Shown here piece after piece: positions 22,080-32,715 of a stretch of DNA of 64,000 nt. A program made the position numbers and the translations under genes. The notes beneath the pieces were generated by a model, which saw nothing but the letters and a program-made list of their open reading frames with translations, did not search any database and was not told the DNA's origin. The stretch is from Dermatemys mawii (taxonomy: Eukaryota > Chordata > Testudines > Dermatemydidae): the NCBI GenBank assembly GCA_007922305.1, contig ML677333.1, positions 12,936,541 to 13,000,540 of the forward strand, given 5' to 3'. Numbering within the stretch: the first letter of the stretch is position 1; every line of letters starts with the position of its first letter.

Positions 22080-22733
22080 AAGGTCGCTCACCAAAGGTCC
22101 TTAAGCAAAGTAAACTGTCATGGGATAAGGTCCTCTCATGGACTGGTAACTGGTTAAGATAGATAGGAAACAAATGGTAGGTATAAATGGTCAGTTTTCA
22201 GAATGGAGAGAGGTAAATAGTGGTGTTTCCCAGGGATCTGTACTGGAATCAATACTATTCAGCATATTCATAAATGATTTGGAAAAATGGGTAAATAGTG
22301 AGGTGGCAAAATTTGCCAATGATACAAAACTACTCAAAATAGTTAAATCCAAAGCAGACTACGAAGGTGAAATTCAATGTTGATTTGATAAATGCAAAGT
22401 AATGCACACTGGAAAACATAATCCCAACTATATATATAAAATGGGGTCTAATTAGCTGTTACCACTCAAGAGACAGATCTTGGAATCATTATGGATAGTT
22501 TTCTGAAAACATCCACTCAATGGGCAGTTGCAGTCAAAACATCTAACAGAATGTTGGGAATCATTAAGAAACGGATAGATAATGAGACAGAAAATATCAT
22601 ATTGCCTCTATATACATCTATGGTATGTTCACATCTTGAATATTGCACACAGTTCTGGTTACCCCATCTCAAAAAAGATATACTGGAATTGGAAAAGGTT
22701 CAGAAAAGGGCAACCAAAATGAGTCGGGGTATG
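22080..22733 (+). mobile_element. CR1 LINE copy, continuation after the solo LTR
   Basis: Resumes with CTCACCAAAGGTCCTTAAGC, then NSGVSQGSVLESILFSIFIND, WVNSEVAKFANDTKLL (FAND for the catalytic FADD), MDSFLKTS and YCTQFWLPHLKKDILELEKV. It ends where another repeat begins. Confidence 0.85.
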
Positions 22734-22734
22734 T

Positions 22735-23236
22735 AATAGCAAACCCCAACCCCATATCCAGCAGAGGAAGCCCCCAGTACTCCAACGCCAGCCCTGGCAG
22801 AAGCCGTGGAGAAGCAGGGGAAGCCCCTGTACCAGACCCTGCTCTTTGGTAGTAGTACCAGGTGGGCGAGGTGGGGTGGGAGAAGCCCCAGTGCCCTGAC
22901 CCTGGTCCCCTGCAGATGTGCATGGGGTGGCGAGGGAAGCCCCAGCATCTGGACTCCCGCTGTGGCCCTGGGACAGGAAGGGCTCTCACTCCTTTCTATG
23001 GTCTTGGAGCTGGGGTGCATGGATAGAGCTTCTTGTCTTGGGGCTGCAGGGGTGGGGAGGGGGCACGGCTAAAAAGGTAGAGCTGGCCCTGCATAGGTCG
23101 ACTTACCTGGGCTTCTTCATGGCAGCGAGGCAACTGCTGTTGCTGCCCCGTTGACTTCGCTTCCACTAGATGCGATAAATTAATCCCTGAGCGATCACTA
23201 CCCACCAATCCGGTGGGTCGTGTAGACTTGGCCTAA
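22735..23236. repeat. GC-rich MITE fragment
   Basis: The right end reads GCGATAAATTAATCCC, CCACCAATCCGGTGGGTCG and TGTAGACTTGGCC followed by TAA, the terminus of a Harbinger-type turtle MITE. The left part is rich in GGGGAAGCCCC-type text and lacks a clear end. The overlapping ORFs of both strands here are not genes. Confidence 0.5.
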
Positions 23237-23715
23237 GTTTGCTACCCAAAACTGGACACAGTACTCCAGCTGAGGTCTAACCAGTGCTGAATAGAGTAGA
23301 ACAATTACTTTCTCTGTCTTACATATGATACTCTTAATACATCTAAAATACCATTTTCTTTGTTTGCAACAGCATCACACTGTTGATTCATATTCAATTT
23401 ATGATCCACTATCACCCCAAGTTGTTTTCTGAAATACTGATTCCTCATTTTGTATTTGTGCATTTGGTTTTATTTTTTAAGCGTAGCACTTTGCACTTGT
23501 CTTTATTGAATTTTATTTAATTTATTTCAGCTCAATTATCTAATTTGTCAAGATCATTTTGAATTTTAATTCTGTCCTCAAAGTGCTTGCAACCCCTCCC
23601 TGCTTGTTGATGTTTGTAAATGTTATAAGCATATATCATCATCCAAGTCACTGATAAAAATATTAAATAGTACTGGAACCTGGACATAGCCTTGGACTTG
23701 GGTGATGCTAATTGC
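23237..23715 (-). mobile_element. CR1 fragment, antisense
   Basis: CCCAAAACTGGACACAGTAC and CTGAGGTCTAACCAGTGCTG are the antisense of the CR1 region encoding the HLEYCVQFW motif; the rest is a diverged antisense CR1 extension with TTGATTCATATTCAATTTATG. Confidence 0.65.
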
Positions 23716-25494
23716 TATGGGGTGTTCAAAACTGTGCTAATAAACATAAGTTAGCTAATTTGTTTCTGAAATACATGGCCCTTTGGTAATCTAGACACAT
23801 ACCTACAGTTGATGCAGGATGTCAATTGCCCTCTAACAAAAACAGCCCTTAAGTATATATCAGTGACACAGTCATTATGCCTGTGCACAGGTTTAGCTGG
23901 TGGCCAGAGTGGCTGCACATGTACAGCAGACAGTCATGGACTAGCAATGCCATCTCATATCCTTTGCATTTGTACCTCTGCACTGATCTGGCTGAATTAC
24001 CTGTCACTGATCAGCTATTTCTGTGTAATGGGGAAAGCCATTCCATTCAGATTGTGCTGTCCACTCATCCTAAACAATACAGGTGACTTTTTGCAACACA
24101 GATAGAATTATTTTTATTTTACAAGTTTTTAGAAACAGGGTAGTTCCTGTATTGGGGATACTATGCTTAGCCACTGATGCTCACAGTGAGGGGAGGATCT
24201 CAGCAGGAGAGCAAACTGATTTGGATAAAATAAGAACTGTTTCAGGTTTCTGCACCAATTTAAACTAAACCCAAAATGAACCTTGCACAGTCACATTTTC
24301 CTTTCTTCTTCGTTTTCTTCTCCTCTACACGTCCCTATTTCTAGCTGTAATAGGACATGAAAGTGCGAAAGTGGCAGCATAAATCCTGTTCACATGAGAT
24401 TCCCAATCCAAATACAGAGACTGAAGAGGTTTACATAAGGTTTTAAAGTGCTTAGGCAAACATCCTATTTATCTATCCATCTATTTACTATATCTGCATT
24501 ATAAGATACCAAACACCGGTGTCTTGTTTTCAATAATTTCAAAGCCAGCTAGAGGATTTAGCCACACAAACACCAATAAAAGTTAAAATTAATGGCAGTT
24601 TTGTGTTCTCCTAGTCAGCATTGGAAATCTCAGCCTACATGCCTAAACTATGGTATCTGAGCATCACCCAGTAGCTTTCAGTCATGGCTTTACATTCAGA
24701 TTCTGCAAGATCTTTCTGGTCAGAAAAATACCAGAATCAAAATCAGAATTCTCAGGTTCTCAGATTTTCCCTATTCCCTACACCTCACACACAAATTGTC
24801 TCTATATAAATTTTAATCTCTAGTCTTAGCATTCATTGAGGCCTTATCAGATTTTTCACTCTAAATCTCCAATTTCAATTAAAGAACTATACTCTAGAGA
24901 TAACACTGAATTATTCAGAGGTAAATGTAAACTGCACAAATCTCTATCTAGTTTAATTAAGGGTAGATCCCAACAACCAAGGTAATTAAAATGAGAATGT
25001 AAATAGGAAGTGTTGAACAACCTGTGAACTGAAGATAAGTAATAAATCCTTCATAGGCAGTTATGTCAATTACATTTGTTTAAAAACATTCATTGCTTAG
25101 TTTCTCTTCACTGTCACCCAAATGAATATGTTTTCTTTGAATTTAAAGAGTCTTGTATGAATCTGTTTTAGCACAAGATATGGAACAGTCTTCATCATGA
25201 TAGCATTGCTCTACAGCCAAAATGCTTCTGAAATAAATGTAGTCAAACTTTACTAATTCTGGGTCACTGAGAATGAAAATGATGCTTAAAATTGTTGGTT
25301 GGCTCTAGTTTTCAAGATATGCTATTGGGTCAGTATATATGACCCTGGACATGGGAATGGCAGAGGATAAATGAGTTATAAAGGGAAGGGATCGCAATTT
25401 AAACCAGAAATGACTAAAATACATCTTTGACTGGATCTATGAATAAATCTATGACTGGGTTTGGACAGTACTTGCTTTTTAGGCAAAACAATGA
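23716..25494. other. AT-rich non-coding stretch
   Basis: No gene, LTR or MITE recognised. It may include the left part of the transposase-bearing element, whose end I could not find. Confidence 0.35.
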
Positions 25495-25495
25495 A

Positions 25496-25576
25496 TGATG
25501 CAATATGAAGCTGGTATTGCGTCATACATGATATGAATTGCATCATGTTATTCCTAGAAGTCATGGATGATGCAAT
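25496..25576. promoter_or_regulatory. cluster of four C/EBP-ATF composite-like sites
   Basis: Within 81 bp there are TGATGCAAT (25496-25504), ATTGCGTCA (25516-25524), ATTGCATCA (25537-25545) and TGATGCAAT (25568-25576), in alternating orientation. The third lies in a near-palindrome. TGATGCAAT is the known core of amino-acid or stress response elements bound by C/EBP-ATF4 dimers. The cluster lies 136-216 bp upstream of the transposase-like ATG, so it could be its promoter or a transposase-binding subterminal array. Function is inferred. Confidence 0.45.
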
Positions 25577-25711
25577 CATAACAAAGCTTACATCACTCTG
25601 CTGAACAAATTGCCCTATATCAGCTCTAGAAATCATAGTGTCGTCCTCTCTTATTTGTCAGTGTTTGATTTTGCAAAGGGACACATTTCTGTTTAGCCAA
25701 AGTGAGCAGAG

Positions 25712-27429
25712 ATGCCTCATACTTGTGTGAACAGTGCAGATAACTTCTGCTATGTTTGTGGTGAAGTGACTTTTGCATCACAAAAGCATAGGATAACCAC
25801 TATGGTTAAGAAAGCCTATCACCTTTATTTTGGCTGCAAAATTGGAGATCAGGACAAAAGGTGGGCCCCACACATATACTGCAACACTTGTGCAACAAAT
25901 CTTCGCCAGTGGTTGAACAGGAAAAGGAAATCTATGCCTCTTGCAGTGCCAATGATTTGGAGAGAGCCAACAGATCATACCAGCAATTGTTATTTCTGCA
26001 TGGTGCCTCCAGTTGAGAAAGGTGTGTCAAAGAAGAAAAAGTGGACTGTGCATTATCCAAACATTCCATCATACGCCCAACACCCCACGGACAAGGACTG
26101 TTGGTTCCTGATGCACCAGAATCATTCTCACTTGAGTCAGACGAGGAAGAGGAAGAGGATGAAACTTCTGGTCCTGAACCATCAATGTCACAGGACCCAC
26201 ATTTTCTCCCATCCTCCTCCTCTGAACCACACCTCATAACATAAGCTGAACTGAATGACCTTGTCAGGGATTTGGAACTACCCAAGACTAAGGCAGAGCT
26301 GTTGGGATCCAGACTACAGCAGTGGAATCTCCTGGCAGGTGATGTTAGGGTTTCCATGTTCTGTGACCGTCAAAAGGATCTTGTCCCATTCTTCTTCATG
26401 GAAGGTGATCTTGTAGCCTGCAACAACATCGATGGTGTGATGGCAGCCCTCAACATCGTTCACGATCCAGATGAGTGGAGACTCTTCATTGATTCATCGA
26501 AGACGAGTCTTAAAGCTGTTTTGCTGCATAATGGCAATGTTTTGCCATCAATTCCAGTTGGTCATGCAGTCCATATGAAGGAAACCTATGACAACATGAA
26601 ACAACTTTTGAGGTGCATAAACTATAACCAACATCAGTGGCAGCTTTGTGGCGATTTGAAGGTTGTTGCTCTCTTGCTTGGTCTGCAGACTGGATACACA
26701 AAGTACTGCTGTTTTCTCTGCGAATGGGATAGTCGTGCAAGAGATTCCCACTACATCAAGAAAGATTGGCCACTCCGACAGTCATTGGAGCCTGGGAGGA
26801 AAAGTGTTCAGCATCCACCACTTGTTGAATCAAGGAAGATTTGGTTACCACCCTTACACATCAAGCTGGGTCTGATGAAGAACTTTGTCAAGGCCATTGA
26901 CAAAACACAAGCAGCTTTCAAGTACCTCCGTGGAAAATTTCCAAGGTTAAGTGAAGCTAAGATAAAGAAAGGTGTCTTTGTTGGTCCTCAGATTCGTGAA
27001 CTTCTTCGAGATGATGCATTTGACCATGCACTGCGTGGCAAGGAAAAGACGGCATGGAAAGCCTTCCAGTCAGTGGCAATACATTTTCTCGGAAACAACA
27101 AGGCAGACAACTACAGGTTGTTGGTGGAAAACCTCCTCAAGGCATACAAAAGCCTTGGTTGCAACATGTCACTAAAGATACATTTTTTGCACTCTCATCG
27201 AGATTTTTTTCCACCAAACTGCGGAGCAGTGAGCGACGAGCACGGCGAGCGATTTCACCAGGATATTGCAACAATGGAGAAACGCTATCAGGGCAAATGG
27301 AGCCCATCAATGCTTGCAGACTATTGCTGGACAGTGACAAGAGATGCTCCATATTATGAATACAAGAGGCAAGCCAAGAAGCGCCGACTAAACTATGTAC
27401 GTAATAGTTTTTTGCCTTTTGTTTCATAA
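25712..27429 (+). pseudogene. transposase-like gene of an unassigned DNA-transposon family, one frameshift and one stop
   Basis: The reading starts at ATG 25712 in one frame. It must shift frame near 26060-26085, passes a TAA at 26242-26244, and is then open to TAA 27427-27429, about 570 codons in all. The N-terminal part has zinc-binding pairs C13-x2-C16, C57-x2-C60 and C93-x2-C96. A serine- and acid-rich stretch follows, then a long C-terminal domain with the motifs IDSSK (about 26488), LHNGN, CGDLK (about 26647), YTKYCCFLCEWDSRA, PPLHIKLGLMKNF and DEHGERFHQD. The aspartates at about 26491 and 26653 plus an acidic residue of DEHGE could form a DDE/D-type centre; this is inference. Similar motifs occur in uncharacterised, probably transposon-derived proteins of arthropods and cnidarians that I recall, but I cannot name the superfamily. 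I found no terminal inverted repeats in 25200-28060. An unrecognised intron over 26060-26245 is a less likely explanation of the two breaks. Confidence 0.75.
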
Positions 27430-28059
27430 TACATTTTATTTATATAACCCTTTTGCTGATTTTTAAAGTGTTACATAAACTGGACAGGTGAAATATTATC
27501 ATGTAAAGCAACCATAAACACATGAAAAGACCTAGGTTTACAGTTTATGATTAAAACTCTACTATCTACACAATATACATAGACATAAAATGAAAAAACT
27601 TAAATATCTTAGAAACAGTATTCAATCAGTTGTTTTAATTGTCATATTTGAATTCAGCACATCAAAATACATAATAAATATCACATTTTATCTCTGAAGC
27701 AGACGACTTCTAAAAAATTGTAGACCAGTGTAGTCTGAGAATAGATGGTTAATTCAACACTATCTGCATAAACTAGGAAGAAAATCAGAGGTAGCTGTGT
27801 GTGTGACATGGAGGCAAATTGCTGGTTCATTACTTTATATCAGCAACTCCTATCAGGCCTGACAAACTCGTTGCATCTAACACATTGTTTTCATAGAACT
27901 TATCCAAAAAACTTCTTGTAAAGTATCAAATGAAAACTGATGTCACACTGATCACTGATATTGTGGTGAAATGTATGTACTCACGCTGTATAAGGAATTG
28001 TTTATACATACTAGAACTATGGTTTCAAGTCTGTGACATAGTGGACAAACAAGTCTTGT
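27430..28059. other. AT-rich flank after the transposase-like gene
   Basis: Non-coding. It should contain the right end of the transposon but no inverted match to the upstream flank was seen. Confidence 0.35.
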
Positions 28060-28900
28060 GCTAGACAGAAGCAGCCTATTCACCCATCCCTGTCTCTAAT
28101 ACAAATTAAGCATTGTAGAACCACACAAAGGAAGCCCCTTTTGCATATGAAATCAACAGGAAAAATAGGTTGACTGGGTGTGTGAAACCAGTGGTGGAGA
28201 GCACACTGTAGTCTGAGCCCCAGGGAGGTCAGCCTGACTCTGGAAACAAAGACAATAAACTTTGGGAAATATAATAAGAAGGACATTTTGTTGTACACTC
28301 CACTGAGAAATATGCTTGGCAGAGGGAATGGGGGCATGAAAAATCTGGATCATGGTTATGACAAAAAAACCAGCGAGTTCTGAAGAAAAGCTTAGATGAG
28401 AGACCATTTGAGACACAGGCTGTGGCCTTTAAGTTTTAGTTTCTAAGAAGTGTGTTATACTTTTATTTTATTTGTAACCTTTTCTGTTTCCACTATTCTT
28501 ACTTAATACACATTTGACTCTGTTCTTTGTTAATAAACTGACAGGTTTTTTTGCAATAGATTAGTGCTATATTGTAATAAAAAGCCTGATTCTGAGTAGT
28601 AACCTTCCAGCTGGTATGTACATGGTCTCTTTTTGGGAATAGTTTACCTGGTAATTACCATGAATGTCCAGGGACAGGAAATGAACACTACAGGAGGATG
28701 CTTCTGAAGTGTTTGGGAATTGGGGTACACCTAAGGTTAACCTGCAAAGCAAAGTAAGACTAGCAGAGTCTCCAGGGGTTGACAGACTGATGCTGTCTGC
28801 TATACAGAAGCTGACGCGCAGCTACCACAAGATAGACCCGACACACTAGAGGCAGGGAGATAACAGGGTAACCCACAAACATGGGTGCCCCAAGAAAGCA
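28060..28900 (+). mobile_element. probable LTR
   Basis: AATAAA at 28532-28537, preceded by a T-rich block with repeated TTTTATTTTATTTG words and followed by a U5-like segment (GTCTCCAGGGGTTGACAGAC, GGCAGGGAGATAACAGGG). This order fits a plus-strand LTR. Ends are not defined by a target duplication. Confidence 0.45.
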
Positions 28901-29409
28901 TCCTAGTATGTATATACTGATGCCTGATCTCTCTCATATGACATGAAGCACATGTAGTTATCAGTGCCTGTTAGTGTCCTTATTTTATCTGGCGTAATTG
29001 GCCAGTTATACAGTACACTTATAAAACCTGCTTATTTCTGTGTAAAACTGCAGATAAACTCTATGCCTTTCATCTGAAGATCTCAATGTGTTAAATAATG
29101 AACTAAGTTTATTTCCATGTGAGGTAGAATGAAAGCAAATTATTAATAAATATAATGAAGTGATACTAATTAGCATTCACAGTTAATAATGAACAAGAGC
29201 AAAGACCAGAAATGATCAATTCCTAGCTTCTCAAAAGGACCTAATTCATGTCTCAGTGTATTCTATGAATATGCATTTAGAAATCTTCTATGACAGTATT
29301 AACTAGAACAATTAACGCTGTCCAGAAGGAACAGTCATTTCCCACATATATAGCTTAGAAAAATAAATTCAGTATTATTCACACATGGCACAAAATATAA
29401 GCTGATAGA

Positions 29410-30262
29410 TATGCACAGCTGTCCCCTCCCCGCCCCCCCCCGATACTAATACATACTCCAGGTTAATTAATAAGTGATTTTATTAAGTACAGAAAGTAGG
29501 ATTTGAGTGGTTCCAAGTAGTAACAGACAGAACAAAGTGAATTACCAAGTAAAATAAAATAAAACACACAGATCTATCTCTAATACAGTAATAAAACTGA
29601 TTATAGATAAAAACCTCACTCTCAGAGATGTTTCAGTGAGCTTCTTATTTACAGACTATACTCCCCCAAGTCTGGGTCCAGCAATCACTCACACCTCCCT
29701 GAAGTTACTGCCTTTGTTCAACTTTCTTTCAGGTATCTTTGAGGGTGGAGAGGCTCTCTCTTAAGTCAGCTGAAGACAAAATGGAGGGAATCTCCCAGGG
29801 GTTTAAATAGACTTTCTCTTGTGGGTAAACACCACCTGGCTCCCCCATGTGTAGAATCCAGCTCCAAGATGGAGTTTGGAGTCACATGGGCAAGTCACAT
29901 GTTCATGCATGACTGAATTGCTTACCAGCCAAACCACATTCCTGGGAAAACTCAGATGTGGACTGCCGTCTCCATGTTCATTGCCGGCTTAATTGGTTCT
30001 TGACTAGGCACTTTAAGAATAATTTTTTTCTCAGAAAGCTGACCAAATACTTTTACTAAGGCTACTTAGAAATCAAGCAAGTACACAGCCAATATTCATA
30101 ACTTTGAACACAAAAATAATACATGCATACAAATAGATTCTGTAGATCATAGCCTTTACAGAGATGTTACATGGCATATGGACCATAAAATATATTTCAG
30201 TTATATCATATATACATACATAAGCATAATTTCCTGATGCCTTATGGGGTGCACCATTACAA
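29410..30262 (-). mobile_element. LTR, antisense
   Basis: Read on minus, it starts near TGTAATGGTGCACCCCATAAG, has TATTTAAA (29802-29809) and then AATAAA (29479-29484). The text is one of the commonest turtle LTR families. A C-rich tract (29425-29442) sits near the left end. No target duplication was confirmed. Confidence 0.65.
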
Positions 30263-30390
30263 TGTGAATTACACCAACTTAGAATTCCACAGACACACAT
30301 TTAGTGGCACACAATCCTAAATGATGCGTGAGGGGGTCAAGGAGTACTCACTCATTGTTAAGTGGCTATGAGTGAATAATGTTAGTGGGA

Positions 30391-30452
30391 CCTAAGCATA
30401 TACATACATACATATACATACATACCTAAGCATATACATACATACATACATG
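30391..30452. repeat. (TACA)n microsatellite in a 34-bp tandem duplication
   Basis: CCTAAGCATATACATACATA occurs at 30391 and again at 30425, each followed by more CATA units. Confidence 0.9.
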
Positions 30453-30773
30453 TTCCATTGCTATTCATGGGTTGGTGCAGCTTGTACATCGCTCCTTGCT
30501 CAGAAATGTCTCTACAGTCAGAATTTAGCCCTTCATATTTTGTTGTTGTTTCATTCCTTGAATTAATGTCTTCAGTCATAATTTCTAAATGGATTTAAAG
30601 AGATTGAAGGGACTATAGACATATTTTATATAATCAGTTTTAGGTCTGATCTTTGTTCTTACACAGGCAAAACTTTCATCAACTCAGTGATTGCGTTTTT
30701 ATATAGCATTCTACCTACACAGTACAATCCCAAAAAGTATCACATTACTTTGGCATCCTCAGTTGCTATTAGT

Positions 30774-31465
30774 ATGAATCATAGAATCATAGAATATCAG
30801 GGTTGGAAGGGACCTCAGGAGGTCATCTAGTACAACTCCATGCTTAAAGCACAACTAAATCATCCCAGCCAGGGCTTTGTCAAGCCTGACCTTAAAAACC
30901 TCTAAGGATGGAGATTCCACCACCTCCCTATGTAACCATTTCAGTGCTTCACCACTCTCATAGTGAAAAGGTTTTTCCTAATGTCCAACCTAAACCTCTC
31001 CCACTGCAACTTGAGACTATTACTCCTTGTTCTGTTATCTGGTACCACTGAGAACAGCCTAGATCCATCCTCTTTGGAACCCCCTTTCAGGTAGTTAAAA
31101 GCGGCTATCAAATCCCGCCTCAGTCTTCTCTTCTGTAGACTAAACAATCCCAGTTCCATCAGCCTCTCCTCATAAGTCATATGCTCTAGGCCCTTAATCA
31201 TTTTTGTTGCCCTCCTCTGGACTCTTTCCAATTTTTCTACATCTTTTTTGTAGTGTGGGCCCCAAAACTGGACACAGAACTCCAGATGAGGCCTAACCGA
31301 TGCCAAATAGAGGGGAATGATCACATCCCTTGATCTGCTGGCAATGCCCCTACTTATACAGCTCAAAATGCCATTAACCTTCTGGGCAACAAGGGCACAC
31401 TGTTGACTCATGTATGGAACTGAAGGGTTTTGTGATTTCATCGCATTAAGTGTGCAATTGGCCAT
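30774..31465 (-). mobile_element. CR1 LINE 3' end with open ORF2 tail
   Basis: A 174-codon minus ORF (30941-31465) reads as the CR1 ORF2 C-terminus: [57 protein letters not shown] and [19 protein letters not shown]. The 3' terminus at 30774-30790 shows two GAATCATA units, the terminal microsatellite of CR1. The long open frame suggests a younger copy than the others. It is 5'-truncated, as is usual for CR1. Confidence 0.92.
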
Positions 31466-31919
31466 GGTTAGTGGAGGAAATAATTACAACCAAAAATAGC
31501 AAAACCTGCAGCATTTCATAAGACAGGGCATTTTAAATCTGTCACTGGAATTATTATTCAGTGTCTGATGTTGCAATAAGGATTGGTATCAAATGCTACA
31601 CTGTCAATGTCACCCTTGCAGAGAGAAACAAAACACAAATGGACTGACTGTCCCATAGAGCCATATGGAGGAACAGGTGCATAATATTATTCCTTCCACA
31701 TGCTTTGAAAGGGCCAACTACAAGAGAGTTTCAGGGGAAAAGAGATCATCTATATTCGTAATACAGACCTGCTGCCCCATGAACAGCCCAGTGCTTATTG
31801 CTTCAGCACACTTGTAAATATAAATATTAGGCAGTTTCATAATTTGTGACAGATAAACCTTTAATGAAACTGTTTTCGATGTGGTTTAGACTTGTGCATT
31901 GATAGGGACACATGTAGGG

Positions 31920-32713
31920 AGACGGGTATCCGGTTTTCAACCAGTCGAAAAGGGATCCTGGAAGGTCACCATTGACGGTGCCATGCACCGGCGCTGACAG
32001 GCTCCCTGCTTGCCGTCATTCCACGCGGCTCCCGAGAAGCAACCGGCATTTCCCCGCTCTGTCTCCTACGCACAGGGGCAGCCAGGGGGCTCTGCATTCT
32101 GCCCCCTCCCCAAGCACTGGGAACCATGGCCAATGGGAGCTGCGGGGGCAGCGCTTGAGGACGGGGTGGTGTGTAGAGCCACCAGGCCATGCCTCCACAT
32201 AGGAGCCGGGGCGGGGCATGCTGCTGCTTCCAAGAGCTGCTTGAGGTAAACGCTGACTGACCCCCATCCTGGGCCCCAACACCCTGCTGAGCTCCAATTC
32301 TCCTCCCGCCCTCCAAACCCCTTGATCCCTGCCCAGAGCACCCTCCTGCACTCCAACCCCCTCATCCCCTCTCCCCATCCCACACTCTGCACCCCCAGCT
32401 AGAGCCCTCACACCCCCCTGCACTCCTACCTCCTGCCCTAGCCCAGAGCCCTCTCCTGCACCCTAAATTCCTCAACCGTGGCCTCACCCCAGAGCCCACA
32501 CCCCAACCATAGCTCTCACATGCCTCCACCTCAACCCCCAGCCCAGTGAAAATGAGTGAGGGTGGGGAAGAGTGAGCGACGGGTGGTGGCTTGGAGCAAG
32601 CAGTGGGAGGGGCCTCGGAGAAAGACAGGGCCTGGGCAGGTCCTCGGGGAAGGGAAGGGGCATGGGGCACTTCAGGGGTGTTCGGTTTTGTGCTATTAGA
32701 AAGTTGGCAACCC
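31920..32713. repeat. GC-rich dispersed turtle repeat
   Basis: Left end near ACGGGTATCCGGTTTTC; right end GTTGGCAACCCTAG. The middle has ACCATGGCCAATGGGAGCTG and long C-rich CCCCAACCCCC runs. It shares the CCAATGGGAGCTGCGGG core with 10308-10350. All ORFs of 31966-32720 are within it. Confidence 0.6.
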
Positions 32714-32715
32714 TA

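Noticed and set aside
26510..27427. Minus-strand and alternate-frame ORFs over the transposase-like gene
   Set aside because: Shadows of the long plus-strand frame that carries the motifs.
25200..28060. Terminal inverted repeats of the transposase-bearing element
   Set aside because: No convincing inverted match between the two flanks could be found by eye; ends remain unknown.
30391..30452. Possible CRISPR-like direct repeats
   Set aside because: Two copies of a 34-bp unit made of TACA repeats with no spacers; a microsatellite duplication.
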